Origin: Promethearchaeota archaeon
Lineage (GTDB): Archaea; Asgardarchaeota; Lokiarchaeia; Sigynarchaeales; SOKP01
Assembly: GCA_019057975.1 (NCBI GenBank)
Contig: JAHLWJ010000124.1
Coordinates: 1 to 12,356 of the forward strand
Direction: 5' to 3'
DNA: 12,356 bases
A program made the position numbers and the translations under genes. This document shows, piece after piece, positions 1 to 8,013 of this stretch (within the stretch, counting starts at the first letter, position 1; every line of letters begins with the position of its first letter). The notes under the pieces are model-generated. The model was not told the origin of the DNA and made no database searches. It saw only the letters and a list, made by a program, of their open reading frames with translations.

Positions 1-55
1 ATTTTAAGCTTGACTTGCACTCAAGAGGTCACGGGTTCAATTCCCGTCAGGTCCA
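1..55 (+). tRNA. tRNA-Ala (anticodon UGC), 5' part cut off by the window edge
   Basis: The sequence folds into the 3' part of a tRNA. The anticodon stem is CTTGA (9-13) with TCAAG (21-25), and the loop CTTGCAC carries the anticodon TGC at 16-18. The variable loop is AGGTC, and the T-arm is ACGGG/TTCAATT/CCCGT (31-47). The acceptor 3' strand CAGGTCC (48-54) is followed by discriminator A at 55. Position 70 is T, which fits the G3-U70 identity pair of tRNA-Ala. CCA is not encoded. The bases before G26 (position 8) read ATTTTAA and do not resemble the usual D-stem 3' strand GAGC, so they are probably the 3' end of an intron inserted at about 25/26. The 5' exon lies outside the window, so this last point is inferred. 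Confidence 0.88.
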
Positions 56-186
56 CTAATTTTAATACTAATAATTTTATTGAAAAATAAGAGTTGTTAT
101 ATTTAATTATTTTAAAAATGAGAAATTTTATAATTTTTTATTAAATATTCAATATTAATATGAAATTTTATAATTCACTTTTTTTA

Positions 187-315
187 ATGGTATTATTTCT
201 ATTTCAAACTAGAGATGATATGGAAGTGTTTAATTTTATTATAGTCTTCTTTGGAATTATTTTATTAATTATAATCTTGGCTTATATCCTCCTAACTTCA
301 AAACAAGAAAAATGA
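187..315 (+). CDS. possible small single-pass membrane protein (42 aa)
   Basis: This short ORF encodes a 42-aa product with a strongly hydrophobic run (about residues 15-36, rich in I, L, F and V) followed by a short polar end, SKQEK. That is the shape of a single transmembrane helix. It fills the gap between tRNA-Ala and the convergent YchF gene, and its stop lies 9 bp before the YchF stop codon. No good ribosome binding site precedes the ATG at 187. The in-frame ATG at 220 has AGAGATGAT directly upstream, which resembles an archaeal Shine-Dalgarno, and would give a 31-aa protein (MEVFNFII...) that keeps the membrane helix. I know of no family for it. A chance ORF in AT-rich DNA remains possible, because T-rich codons give hydrophobic residues easily. 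Confidence 0.4.
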   Translation: MVLFLFQTRDDMEVFNFIIVFFGIILLIIILAYILLTSKQEK

Positions 316-324
316 AATCTTATG

Positions 325-1542
325 TTATCTTTTGCTAGAAGTTACAATCTTTATAACATTTTTATCTTGTAATTCATAATTTTCTCCTAATCTCTTTTTG
401 GTTTTAGCATCAATCCCAAACATAAAGTTTTCTGCTATTTCACTATGGATTTTATCTCGTACAAAATCTCTTAGTCGCGTACCTTTTTTAACAAGAAATG
501 CATCTGGTAAAATATTTCCCTTATTATCTGAAAAAGTATTAATATCTGAAACAGGATAAACACAAATTTGATTAGCTATGTCATACGAAGCATAATCTAA
601 AATATTTTGAATGCCAGTACCCTTAAATGGTTTTAAAATTTTCTGCTTTATTTTATTTAGCGATTCTAATTCTTGTGAGGTTAATTTTTGTTTTTGAATT
701 ATTTTAAAATCAGTTGAACCAGGAATATAGGTGATTATCTTGTTTTCATGAAATTTTCTTAAAAAATGTTCCGCTAATGCACTACAAGGGATAATAGGTC
801 CATCGTATTTATTTTTTAAATCTATTAGATTTTTCTCACTTATTTTTTTATCAATTTTATTTGCCACGATCATTATAGGTTTAGATATTTTTCTTAAGGT
901 TTCTGAGAATTTAAGGATATCAAGATTAGTCCATGTTGATGGATTTTTAGTATCTAGATTTGAGTCTTTTAATGATTGAATTATTTGCGTTTTGTTTATT
1001 TTCATTCCTGACAGCCTTTCATACAAAGCCTCTACAACTTTTCTTTTTTCAGTCGCTATACCTTTTGTAAATTTGCTCCAATCTTCTCTCTCAATAATAT
1101 CTTTAAACCACAAATTTATTTCATTTTCTAAGAACAAAATGTCATCAAAAGGGTCATTCTTACCCATCGAAACAATATTTCCAGATTTGTCTAGAGATCC
1201 CGAAATATCAACAATGTGTAAGAGCACATCTGCTTTAATTAAGTCGTTTAAGAACTTATTTCCTAAACCTTTACCTTTATGGGCATCAGGGACTAGACCT
1301 GCAACATCTAACATATTAATTGGTATAAATCGAAAACCTTCTAAGCAAATAGAGTTTTTTGGATTGTCATCAACATTCAATTCTTTGCAAATACAATCTG
1401 TTTTTACATAAGCAACACCCTTATTAGGTTCAATTGTAGTAAAAGGTAATTCGCTAACCTTGGCATTTGTCAAACAAGCAGCATTTAAAAATGTAGTTTT
1501 TCCACTGCTAGGTTTCCCAATAATTCCTATAGTGAATGTCAT
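325..1542 (-). CDS. ychF: YchF/OLA1-like ribosome-associated GTPase
   Basis: The 405-aa product has the full G-domain series of the archaeal YchF (Obg-like, TRAFAC) family: P-loop GKPSSGKTT (9-17), switch I FTTIEPN (34-40), G3 DVAG (79-82), G4 NKID (228-231) and G5-like CSAL (253-256). A helical insert lies at about 125-220 and a C-terminal TGS domain at about 327-402. The CICKEL motif (50-55), with paired cysteines, is a recurring feature of archaeal members. Length and domain order match the family. These proteins bind ribosomes or translation factors, but their exact role in archaea is unsettled. The canonical NKxD suggests guanine preference, unlike human OLA1, whose altered G4 favours ATP. 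The gene lies 28 bp downstream of the ATPase gene on the same strand. A TATA-like TTATAAG about 20 nt before the ATG and no visible Shine-Dalgarno suggest it may also have its own leaderless promoter. Confidence 0.93.
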   Translation of the reverse strand: MTFTIGIIGKPSSGKTTFLNAACLTNAKVSELPFTTIEPNKGVAYVKTDCICKELNVDDNPKNSICLEGFRFIPINMLDVAGLVPDAHKGKGLGNKFLNDLIKADVLLHIVDISGSLDKSGNIVSMGKNDPFDDILFLENEINLWFKDIIEREDWSKFTKGIATEKRKVVEALYERLSGMKINKTQIIQSLKDSNLDTKNPSTWTNLDILKFSETLRKISKPIMIVANKIDKKISEKNLIDLKNKYDGPIIPCSALAEHFLRKFHENKIITYIPGSTDFKIIQKQKLTSQELESLNKIKQKILKPFKGTGIQNILDYASYDIANQICVYPVSDINTFSDNKGNILPDAFLVKKGTRLRDFVRDKIHSEIAENFMFGIDAKTKKRLGENYELQDKNVIKIVTSSKR

Positions 1543-1570
1543 ATGTATATTGAATTTCTATTTCTTATAA

Positions 1571-3346
1571 TTATTCCTTTTCATTTTGCATCTTATACAA
1601 CTCATTTATATAATTCTTTAAATTCTCATATGACTTCTGTTCTAAATCAGATTTAGTAGAATTCTTTTCTGGTTTTTCTCTATTGCCTGATTTGTCTATG
1701 TCATACACAATTTGTTTATTTTTTTTTTTCTGTTTCAAAATTTTAATTTTTAGTATAAATGATTTAAGTTTTTTAACGATAATAATTGTTTTTTTGAATT
1801 CAGAAGAGCTAGACATAGTTTTGATTTTTGTTAGAGAATTATAATTTTTTTTAACTTTCTCTAAAATGAGCTTATTATTCTTATATATTTCTGAACAAGC
1901 TATTGACTCATTTTTAATGTGTGGCACTTTTAATAAAAATGGTTCTTTAATTGAATTCACTCTTATAATGCACTGTCCTTCTTCCAAGATAGATAAATAA
2001 TTTTTATTTTCAGGATCAAGATTTAATAATTCACACATTATATCTTTTTCCAAATGATTTTTAAAGGTTAATACAATTCCATTATTTGCGAGTATTTCTT
2101 TACTTATATCTGGACGAGTTGCTAAAGTAATTAAACATTCTCCTGTCCCTCTTTGTAATAAAGCAATATCTTCTAAATAAGTTGTTAATTTGTTCTTTTT
2201 CATCAAATCTTGAGGAGCAAAATATTGAGCATCCTCAATAATCGTTAGATGTTTAATACCTTCAAAATATTTAGCCCCCCTCATTAAATTTCTATCCCAA
2301 AGATATTTTAGAACCATATTCAGAAAAAAAAGTGCATCTTCCTTTTCTCCACCCAAACGGATAATCGAGCTTAAATCTAATAAAATGTTCCTATTAAATA
2401 ACTCTTGTATACTAATATTTTTATTTTCTTTAAATATTGCTTTCAAAGGTCCTTTTGAGAATCGCCTAATTCTATTTTTAATACTAATAAGAGTTTGGTT
2501 TAGCATCGGTATGCTAGTTTTATTTTCCCTAAGATATTTTTCACAAAAATATTCAAATCCCTCCCAATTTTGAAATTTTTCTTTTTGACAAACGCTTATC
2601 AAAATATCAACTAAAACTTTTTCCATCTGAGGAGAAAACTCGGTATTTTCATCTAAAAATTTTCCACTTTTTAAAATATCAAAGATACGTTCAGCATGGA
2701 TAATTGGATTAGATTTTCCAGGATTAAATATATTTATAGAAAAATTCTCACCAGGCCAAAAAACAAGCATATCATCAATCCGTTTTTGTAAAAAATGATA
2801 TTCTCCTTTAAATTCGACTAGAAAGAAAGGAAGATTAAAAGCTTTCGTAAAATTTATTAAAAAATTCTGGAGAAAGTTGCTTTTTCCAGTACCTGTAGTC
2901 CCACATACAAACATATGTTTCTCAAGGTCTTTTAAAGATAAACAGAAGTTTTGTCTTCTAAATTTTCCTTTTAAAACTCTTCCTATAGGAACCTTACCTT
3001 TTTTAGAACTCATACGAGAAGGAACTTCTAGAGAAATTGTGTTCTCATCAATTTGAAAAAACCCCAATAAATTAAGTATGATAGAAGAGAAAAAGAAGAT
3101 ACTAGATAAATTGAATAAGGTTGTGGGGATAATTACTTCATGGCTAATGTCTAAAAACAGATTTGAATCATTTATAATAAAATAAGGTAAATTTATTATA
3201 AGAAATGTTGTTGAAGCGGATAAAAATATGAATATCAATATTTTATTTCTAATCAAATTATAACTACTTTCTCTATGTGAATAAAAGACAATGTTAACTA
3301 TAAGACTAAGCGTACTAAGAACAAAAAATATTAAAAAGGATATCAT
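1571..3346 (-). CDS. membrane-anchored HerA/VirD4-type P-loop ATPase
   Basis: The 591-aa protein starts with three predicted membrane helices (about 2-22, 35-56 and 77-97), followed by a cytoplasmic HerA-FtsK-superfamily ATPase domain. Walker A is GTTGTGKSN (149-157). Walker B is LTIIEDAQ (367-374), with the E-D-A-Q ending typical of HerA-like enzymes. QRGTGE (398-403) and ATRPD (409-413) follow in the sensor/arginine region. The layout of N-terminal membrane helices plus motor domain resembles VirD4/TraG coupling proteins, which move DNA or protein through membranes; the substrate here is unknown. The C-terminus (about 495-591) is lysine-rich and charged, and ends in an amphipathic stretch, YENLKNYINELYKMQ, that recurs in a separate small ORF at 3619-3750. 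A decayed copy of the gene's 5' end lies at 8422-8500. Neither HerA's usual nuclease partner NurA nor any relaxase is visible nearby. Confidence 0.85.
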   Translation of the reverse strand: MISFLIFFVLSTLSLIVNIVFYSHRESSYNLIRNKILIFIFLSASTTFLIINLPYFIINDSNLFLDISHEVIIPTTLFNLSSIFFFSSIILNLLGFFQIDENTISLEVPSRMSSKKGKVPIGRVLKGKFRRQNFCLSLKDLEKHMFVCGTTGTGKSNFLQNFLINFTKAFNLPFFLVEFKGEYHFLQKRIDDMLVFWPGENFSINIFNPGKSNPIIHAERIFDILKSGKFLDENTEFSPQMEKVLVDILISVCQKEKFQNWEGFEYFCEKYLRENKTSIPMLNQTLISIKNRIRRFSKGPLKAIFKENKNISIQELFNRNILLDLSSIIRLGGEKEDALFFLNMVLKYLWDRNLMRGAKYFEGIKHLTIIEDAQYFAPQDLMKKNKLTTYLEDIALLQRGTGECLITLATRPDISKEILANNGIVLTFKNHLEKDIMCELLNLDPENKNYLSILEEGQCIIRVNSIKEPFLLKVPHIKNESIACSEIYKNNKLILEKVKKNYNSLTKIKTMSSSSEFKKTIIIVKKLKSFILKIKILKQKKKNKQIVYDIDKSGNREKPEKNSTKSDLEQKSYENLKNYINELYKMQNEKE

Positions 3347-3401
3347 AATAGCTGGTTGTTTATCTTTTCATCATTTAGTAATTTTAAAAACTTCAATAAT
3401 T
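3313..3401 (+). repeat. 89-bp direct repeat, left copy
   Basis: This stretch is identical over all 89 bases to 8467-8555, in the same orientation. It contains the first 11 codons of the ATPase gene (minus strand), its start codon and about 55 bp of upstream sequence with the promoter. The two copies are 5,154 bp apart (start to start) and bracket the orphan gene block. Identity breaks sharply at both ends (G versus A at 3312/8466). Confidence 0.97.
3381..3390 (-). promoter_or_regulatory. TATA-like promoter of the HerA/VirD4-type ATPase gene
   Basis: On the minus strand TTTTTAAAAT lies about 35 nt before the ATPase ATG (3346). This spacing predicts a transcript start near 3360 and a leader of roughly 14 nt, short as is common in archaea. 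The box lies inside the 89-bp repeat and is therefore duplicated at 8535-8544. Confidence 0.45.
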
Positions 3402-3618
3402 TTCAATGATTATCAAGAAACCTAAAGCTCACATAAAAAACCGGAAATACAATTTGCTTTATTGTAAATTCAGTTTCATTATAGGTTTTAAATCAAATAC
3501 TCTTCTCATCCATAAACAGAAATTACATTTAAATTCTAATTTAATGCTATTTCATATTAGTAATTTTAAAAAGGTTATTGATAAGGAAAATAAGGAAATT
3601 AATGTTGTTAGTTAATAA

Positions 3619-3750
3619 ATGAAGAGTTATTTAAATTGTGATGAGGAAATAGACGAAAATCATAATTATTGGGAAGAATGTGCCTATGAAAGATTGAAAA
3701 AGTACATCGAAGAGTTATATGAAAAGCAAGTAAAAAAAGAAAATGGATGA
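3619..3750 (+). CDS. 43-aa ORF sharing the ATPase C-terminal tail
   Basis: The ORF starts with ATG at 3619 (MKSYLNCDEE...) and ends with TGA at 3748. Its last part, AYERLKKYIEELYEKQVKKE, aligns without gaps to the C-terminus of the ATPase encoded at 1571-3346 (SYENLKNYINELYKMQNEKE), with 12 of 20 residues identical. Hydrophobic positions (Y, L, Y, I, L, Y) are spaced as in an amphipathic helix. Many codons differ while the residue is kept, which argues for protein-level constraint or an old common origin rather than a recent copy. It is on the opposite strand from the ATPase. No clear Shine-Dalgarno is seen. It could be a real small protein that binds the same partner as the ATPase tail, or the remnant of a decayed ATPase paralogue. 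Confidence 0.5.
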   Translation: MKSYLNCDEEIDENHNYWEECAYERLKKYIEELYEKQVKKENG

Positions 3751-3772
3751 TTTGTAGCATTTTTTATCGTAG

Positions 3773-3780
3773 TTTAAATA
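3773..3780 (+). promoter_or_regulatory. TATA box of the 37-aa membrane peptide gene
   Basis: TTTAAATA matches the archaeal TATA consensus. A start about 25 nt downstream would give a leader of roughly 20 nt that includes the AGAGGT ribosome binding site at 3809-3814. Confidence 0.5.
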
Positions 3781-3822
3781 GGTACTTATAGAAGAAATTA
3801 TCGTGAAAAGAGGTTTATTAAA

Positions 3823-3936
3823 ATGAAGTTAAGAAGTAAACTTTCACTATGTTTAGCTTTGTTAACTGGATTAGCGTTGATGATCAAATTAGCCCTGTTT
3901 GGTACTGCTTATTATGCTGGAGAAGGGGTTCCTTAA
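3823..3936 (+). CDS. 37-aa single-pass membrane peptide
   Basis: The ORF encodes a basic start (MKLRSK) followed by a hydrophobic run of about 23 residues (LSLCLALLTGLALMIKLALFG...) and a short polar end, YYAGEGVP. This is typical of a small membrane protein or a signal-anchor peptide. Expression signals are unusually complete for so short an ORF: a TATA box at 3773-3780, the Shine-Dalgarno AGAGGT at 3809-3814 ending 8 nt before the ATG, and a T-rich terminator-like tract after the stop. It lies inside the repeat-bounded block, upstream of the 1220-aa protein. I recognise no family. Small hydrophobic peptides can be toxins, regulators of membrane complexes or subunits of transporters; nothing here decides between these. 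Confidence 0.6.
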   Translation: MKLRSKLSLCLALLTGLALMIKLALFGTAYYAGEGVP

Positions 3937-3960
3937 ACAATCGACCATAAAGTTAAACAC

Positions 3961-3983
3961 ATATTTTTCTTTTTTATGTTTTT
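3961..3983 (+). terminator. T-rich terminator after the 37-aa gene
   Basis: Runs of T (ATATTTTTCTTTTTTATG and TTTTT) begin 24 bp after the stop codon at 3936. Archaeal RNA polymerase terminates at such U-rich tracts without needing a hairpin. Confidence 0.45.
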
Positions 3984-4321
3984 CGATAAAAAAAAAAATG
4001 TTGAAAAATTAAGGTTTCTAAAATTAACCGAATTTATCAAAAGTCTTACCATTTTCTTACCCTCACTAAATGGGAATTAAATTTTAAGTGAAACCATTTT
4101 TCCTTTAATTTAAAGCTAGGAGATTTTTTGCTAGTGCTGGGTCAAATGGAAATTCGTGATATTCTTTAGACAATTCTGTCAAGAGCGAACTTGCAAATGG
4201 GCATTATCAGACTTCTTCTCCCCAATCTTATTTTGATGCATAAGCTTTAAAAAGACTACTCCCTCACTTTATGATCTTAATTATTTAAAAAAATTCTGAA
4301 AACGCAATATTAAGTGTGTAG
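3984..4321. other. non-coding stretch with possible decayed coding sequence
   Basis: No intact gene is visible here. The first part is very AT-rich, with an A11 run at 3988-3998. The segment of about 4115-4230 is clearly richer in GC than its surroundings. On the minus strand 4105-4203 stays open for 32 codons and ends in a stop; the product contains SSLLTELSKEYHEF and FDPALAKNLLALN, which reads like the end of a real protein. Two stop codons (TGA TAA) lie directly upstream in frame and no start codon is present, so this would be a gene remnant at best. The promoter of the large gene lies at the right end. Confidence 0.3.
4284..4291 (+). promoter_or_regulatory. TATA box of the large orphan gene
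   Basis: TTTAAAAA lies 43-50 nt before the preferred ATG at 4334, predicting a start near 4312 and a leader of about 22 nt. The leader would contain GGAGAT at 4325-4330. Confidence 0.45.
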
Positions 4322-4333
4322 TTGGAGATTAAA

Positions 4334-7300
4334 ATGCTAGAAATTTCAGATTTTCAAATTCTAGATTATATAACATTAAAAGATAACAAGTTAAATTCAA
4401 TTTTCCAAAGTTTATTTGTAAAAATTGAATCTTATTTAGATTTACCTCCGTATATAACAAAGATTCAAATAAAGATTTTAGATGAAAAATATTCTGAAAA
4501 TAAGGAATCAAAAGATATTTTCAGTGTTGGGGTAAATCGCTATAAAGTAAATGATGTTTTAACTATAGAGGTTTATGAGGATTTTATTAAGTTTGTAACG
4601 TTTATAGTGTTGAGGGAAATCTATAATTGTTTTATACCTAATAAGTTAAGGAAGAATGAATACATCCAAATCACGGTTAATCAAATTATTTTAACACATC
4701 TCAACAAATCCCCATTATTAGATGATTGGATACACCTAATTAGAAAGAATATCGAAGATTATGATTCTCTATCTAAAGGTATTAATCGATTAGATGGTTT
4801 TGACCGCTTAGGGAAACTTTTCAAATTTAACAGTTTAAAAATATTATATGATCCGATTCAATTCTTTTTTAGATATTTAAGAAATTACACCTCATTAATC
4901 AGTGAAAAGATGGAAAATCTCCCTGAAATTATTTTTGAAGAATTTTCAAATTACATATCTCAATCATTAAATAATGATGAAATGGTTGAGACAATAAGAT
5001 GTATTATTAAAATTTTCTATAAAGTGCAGAATTATGAGAACTTAAGAACTTATCAGAAATATTTTAAGGATTTTAAGGAGAATAACGAGATTGAAACTAG
5101 CCTTAGTCTTAGTAAATTCATTAAAAATATGGATTGGGTTAAGAAATATAGTTTTATTGCTCCTTCCTACCAATTAAATTGGAACGCTATAAATGTAGTT
5201 CTTCTCTCAATATTTTTAAAGTTTAATCCTATTTTGAATATACAACAAATTTACAAGATCATTGCTCAATTTCCTTTTTTTATATCCCCAAAAATTTCTC
5301 GAAATAGTTTTGCGATCGATATCTCAGGGTATATAGTTATACCCAGAGTTTATCTAGATGATTTTATTGGCTTCATTAGGAAACTTGAAGATTTTGGCTA
5401 TACTATTAAGCAATATTGTTTATTATTCAATTCAAATGAAAATTTTCTGAATTTAAATTATTTTAGAGCGCATTCCAAATACCATCGAATTGTAAATCCT
5501 GATCATAGTGAATATAAGAGGAAGTATGAAATAGAATGTAAAACCTATTATAAACATCAAAAAAATAGCAATGAACTCTCTTTTCTTGATTTTTTGGTGC
5601 TTGATAGAATAAGGTTCTTTTCTATATCTGGATTTGGATTTGAAAGGAGAAAAGAAGGAATCAACTCTTTAAAAACTGATTTAGTGAATACTATCATTAC
5701 TGAACGTGCCAAAATTAAGAAATTAAAAAATGTTTTGAACGTTTTTTATAATTCCGCGGAACTAAAGACAGATATATTGAAATTTTTAGAGGTAAATAGA
5801 AGTTTTGGATTTTTCTATATTAAATCAATGTTAGAAGAGTATTTATCATTATTAAAATTAATAGAAGATGTTTTAAATGACCAACCAAATATTTTAAACT
5901 ATTCAATGCTTAAGGAAACAATTGAAAATCCACAGAATTCTTATCTAGATAAGAAGATTCTTAACTCTTATGATAAAAAAGTTATAGATGTTATATTTAA
6001 AGAATTTCTACCTGTTTTCTTTAAATCAAGAGATATTTATTTGAAAAAAGTGGAGAAGCTCAGATTATACTATGATTTAATAAATTCTTGTTATCAAATG
6101 AAGATATTTAATCTCAATTCAATAAAACAAATTCTAATGAAACCACAAGTGATAAAGACCATTTACAGAACAAAAGAAGAAAAGTTGAAACAGTATTTTG
6201 AGAAATATAAGCCCTATAAACTAACATCAAGAGAAATTGAAAGCATTCTAGATAAATTATTACACAATAATCCCCCCATTATTCAGCCTCTCTTAATCAA
6301 TACAATTACAACAGATTTATTTGTGAATGACTATCTTCAATTAATTTTAACTAAATCTTCAGAAAGTCTGAAGTTTGTCGAAAAAATAAAAGTTTATTTC
6401 CCAAGAGCACTAATTAATGACACTAAAGAGTTAATATCGAATAAGAGCTTAATATACGTAGAGATCTATACACCTTATATGACAAAAAATGAAAAAGAAC
6501 AATTCTACTCAATGTTATATTCTAATTGCCAACATAACATTGTATATGCTAAATCATATTTATGGAGTGGTAAAATTCAAGCACTTTCAAGGAAAAATTT
6601 TTACGATTTTAATACTAACCAATTCTTTTATACTAAGGATCTTTATGAGCAATTTTTTCTATATGTTCAAAAACTATTAGGGAAACCATTAAAAATCAAA
6701 AAAGAAAGAGAAAATAGATTTCAGGAGAAATTTTGGAGTAGCGAATGTGATATATCCAAGTTGTTACGTGAGATGAATTATCACGACGAGATTGAAAAAG
6801 TAGATGTAAATGCGGCTAATTTAAATAAATTACTCAATTTTGAAAGATCCCTTAAAGAGTATCTTCTAGATGATATAAAATTTGAAGAATTCAAAAGAGG
6901 AAAAATATTTAATAAATACATCAAATCTATCAAATTTGTTCCAGCATTCCAACATTTTGGGATGGAGCAATTCTTCTTATATCTTTATCCAAGAGACATA
7001 ACTGAGTTAGATTTTAAGATTCTCCTTACAAACACATTTCAAGAAATTGAATATCCTGCATGTATAGATACATCAAACTCTTTTTTAATAAGATATATTA
7101 TGCCTTATCGGTTCCCTACTCTTAAATATGTTCATTGGTTAACTAAAGCAAAGAAAATTATTCGTGAATATTGTGCATTTTCAATTAAAAGGATGCATAG
7201 AATTTTACATTTTGACTATAATCTAAGTTCTAATGGATGGGAATACAATAAAGATAGATTTAAAGTCTATATGGAGAAAATTCTTTTTAATCCAAATTAT

Positions 7301-7996
7301 AAAATAAAAATTCCCGAAATAAAGACATTTAACATTAGAGATAAAACAGATTCAAAACACTTCACACCAAAATCAACAGAATACAAAGACTTATCTCAGC
7401 TATATAATGTGGATTCTATTGATCTAAAAACCTATTTAGGTTCAAATAAATATGTTAAAATCGATCAAATCACTAATCTCCTAAAACAAGACATAATCTT
7501 CCCATATATTACATTTAAGAATTTAGGGCTTCAAAAAGAAATAAAAATAATATTGCCTAACATTAAGAAAGAACTAAATACCACATTCTTAAAAGTATTC
7601 AGCTTTTTCAATATAGGATTTATTTATGAAATTGAAGGGGAATTGTATATTGATGGATTTCTCCAAGAGAAAAAATTTGAAAATGGTCTAATGATCAAGT
7701 TATATCTGCCAAAGTGTGAGATTCATGAGTTTTTAGGATTATTTGAATTATTATTTCAATATTTAGGAATTAAACATTATTTAATTTTACATGACTTGGT
7801 TGATGGTACAAATCTCATTGAATCCATATTTGGAAATTTGGATTTCTTAAAGGAATATAATCCCTTAACTAATTTAAAATGGAATCCGAAAGATAAAATT
7901 TGGATGAATCATAAGTTATTTACTGAAAAATTTGAAAAAATATACCCTGATTTAATTTTTAGAGAAGGCTCTTGTCAGAGATCGGATAAAAATTAA
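4334..7996 (+). CDS. very large orphan protein (about 1220 aa), function unknown
   Basis: I do not recognise this protein. The frame is open from TTG at 4322, but ATG at 4334 is preferred because GGAGAT at 4325-4330 sits 4-5 nt before it as a Shine-Dalgarno; this gives 1220 aa. It is rich in K, I, N, F, Y and L, with no Walker motif, no signal peptide and no convincing membrane helix. The first 120 residues look compact and mixed alpha/beta, and about residues 440-640 look mainly helical. A segment near 715-790 (IYVEIYTPYMTKNEKEQFYS, then YLWSGKIQALSRKNFYDF) is rich in aromatic residues and looks conserved in style. The end (about 1027-1215) has the look of a small helix-turn-helix-like start and a mixed alpha/beta tail; these are impressions, not matches. 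The gene is intact, which argues for selection. The 132-aa gene follows after 17 bp, probably in one operon. Confidence 0.9.
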   Translation: MLEISDFQILDYITLKDNKLNSIFQSLFVKIESYLDLPPYITKIQIKILDEKYSENKESKDIFSVGVNRYKVNDVLTIEVYEDFIKFVTFIVLREIYNCFIPNKLRKNEYIQITVNQIILTHLNKSPLLDDWIHLIRKNIEDYDSLSKGINRLDGFDRLGKLFKFNSLKILYDPIQFFFRYLRNYTSLISEKMENLPEIIFEEFSNYISQSLNNDEMVETIRCIIKIFYKVQNYENLRTYQKYFKDFKENNEIETSLSLSKFIKNMDWVKKYSFIAPSYQLNWNAINVVLLSIFLKFNPILNIQQIYKIIAQFPFFISPKISRNSFAIDISGYIVIPRVYLDDFIGFIRKLEDFGYTIKQYCLLFNSNENFLNLNYFRAHSKYHRIVNPDHSEYKRKYEIECKTYYKHQKNSNELSFLDFLVLDRIRFFSISGFGFERRKEGINSLKTDLVNTIITERAKIKKLKNVLNVFYNSAELKTDILKFLEVNRSFGFFYIKSMLEEYLSLLKLIEDVLNDQPNILNYSMLKETIENPQNSYLDKKILNSYDKKVIDVIFKEFLPVFFKSRDIYLKKVEKLRLYYDLINSCYQMKIFNLNSIKQILMKPQVIKTIYRTKEEKLKQYFEKYKPYKLTSREIESILDKLLHNNPPIIQPLLINTITTDLFVNDYLQLILTKSSESLKFVEKIKVYFPRALINDTKELISNKSLIYVEIYTPYMTKNEKEQFYSMLYSNCQHNIVYAKSYLWSGKIQALSRKNFYDFNTNQFFYTKDLYEQFFLYVQKLLGKPLKIKKERENRFQEKFWSSECDISKLLREMNYHDEIEKVDVNAANLNKLLNFERSLKEYLLDDIKFEEFKRGKIFNKYIKSIKFVPAFQHFGMEQFFLYLYPRDITELDFKILLTNTFQEIEYPACIDTSNSFLIRYIMPYRFPTLKYVHWLTKAKKIIREYCAFSIKRMHRILHFDYNLSSNGWEYNKDRFKVYMEKILFNPNYKIKIPEIKTFNIRDKTDSKHFTPKSTEYKDLSQLYNVDSIDLKTYLGSNKYVKIDQITNLLKQDIIFPYITFKNLGLQKEIKIILPNIKKELNTTFLKVFSFFNIGFIYEIEGELYIDGFLQEKKFENGLMIKLYLPKCEIHEFLGLFELLFQYLGIKHYLILHDLVDGTNLIESIFGNLDFLKEYNPLTNLKWNPKDKIWMNHKLFTEKFEKIYPDLIFREGSCQRSDKN

Positions 7997-8013
7997 AGGG
8001 GGTAAATTGAAAA

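Noticed and set aside
992..1411. 139-aa plus-strand ORF opposite ychF
   Set aside because: It lies wholly inside the well-supported ychF gene on the other strand; its composition is that of a complement shadow.
3406..3615. 69-aa plus-strand ORF between the left repeat and the 43-aa ORF
   Set aside because: No ribosome binding site or promoter, low-complexity K/N/I/L composition and no protein-like motif. It ends 3 bp before the 43-aa ORF, so a link cannot be excluded, but it is not supported as a gene.
4400..4700. Zinc-metalloprotease-like site (VLREIYN) in the N-terminal part of the large protein
   Set aside because: The HExxH histidines are absent, so nothing supports a peptidase call.
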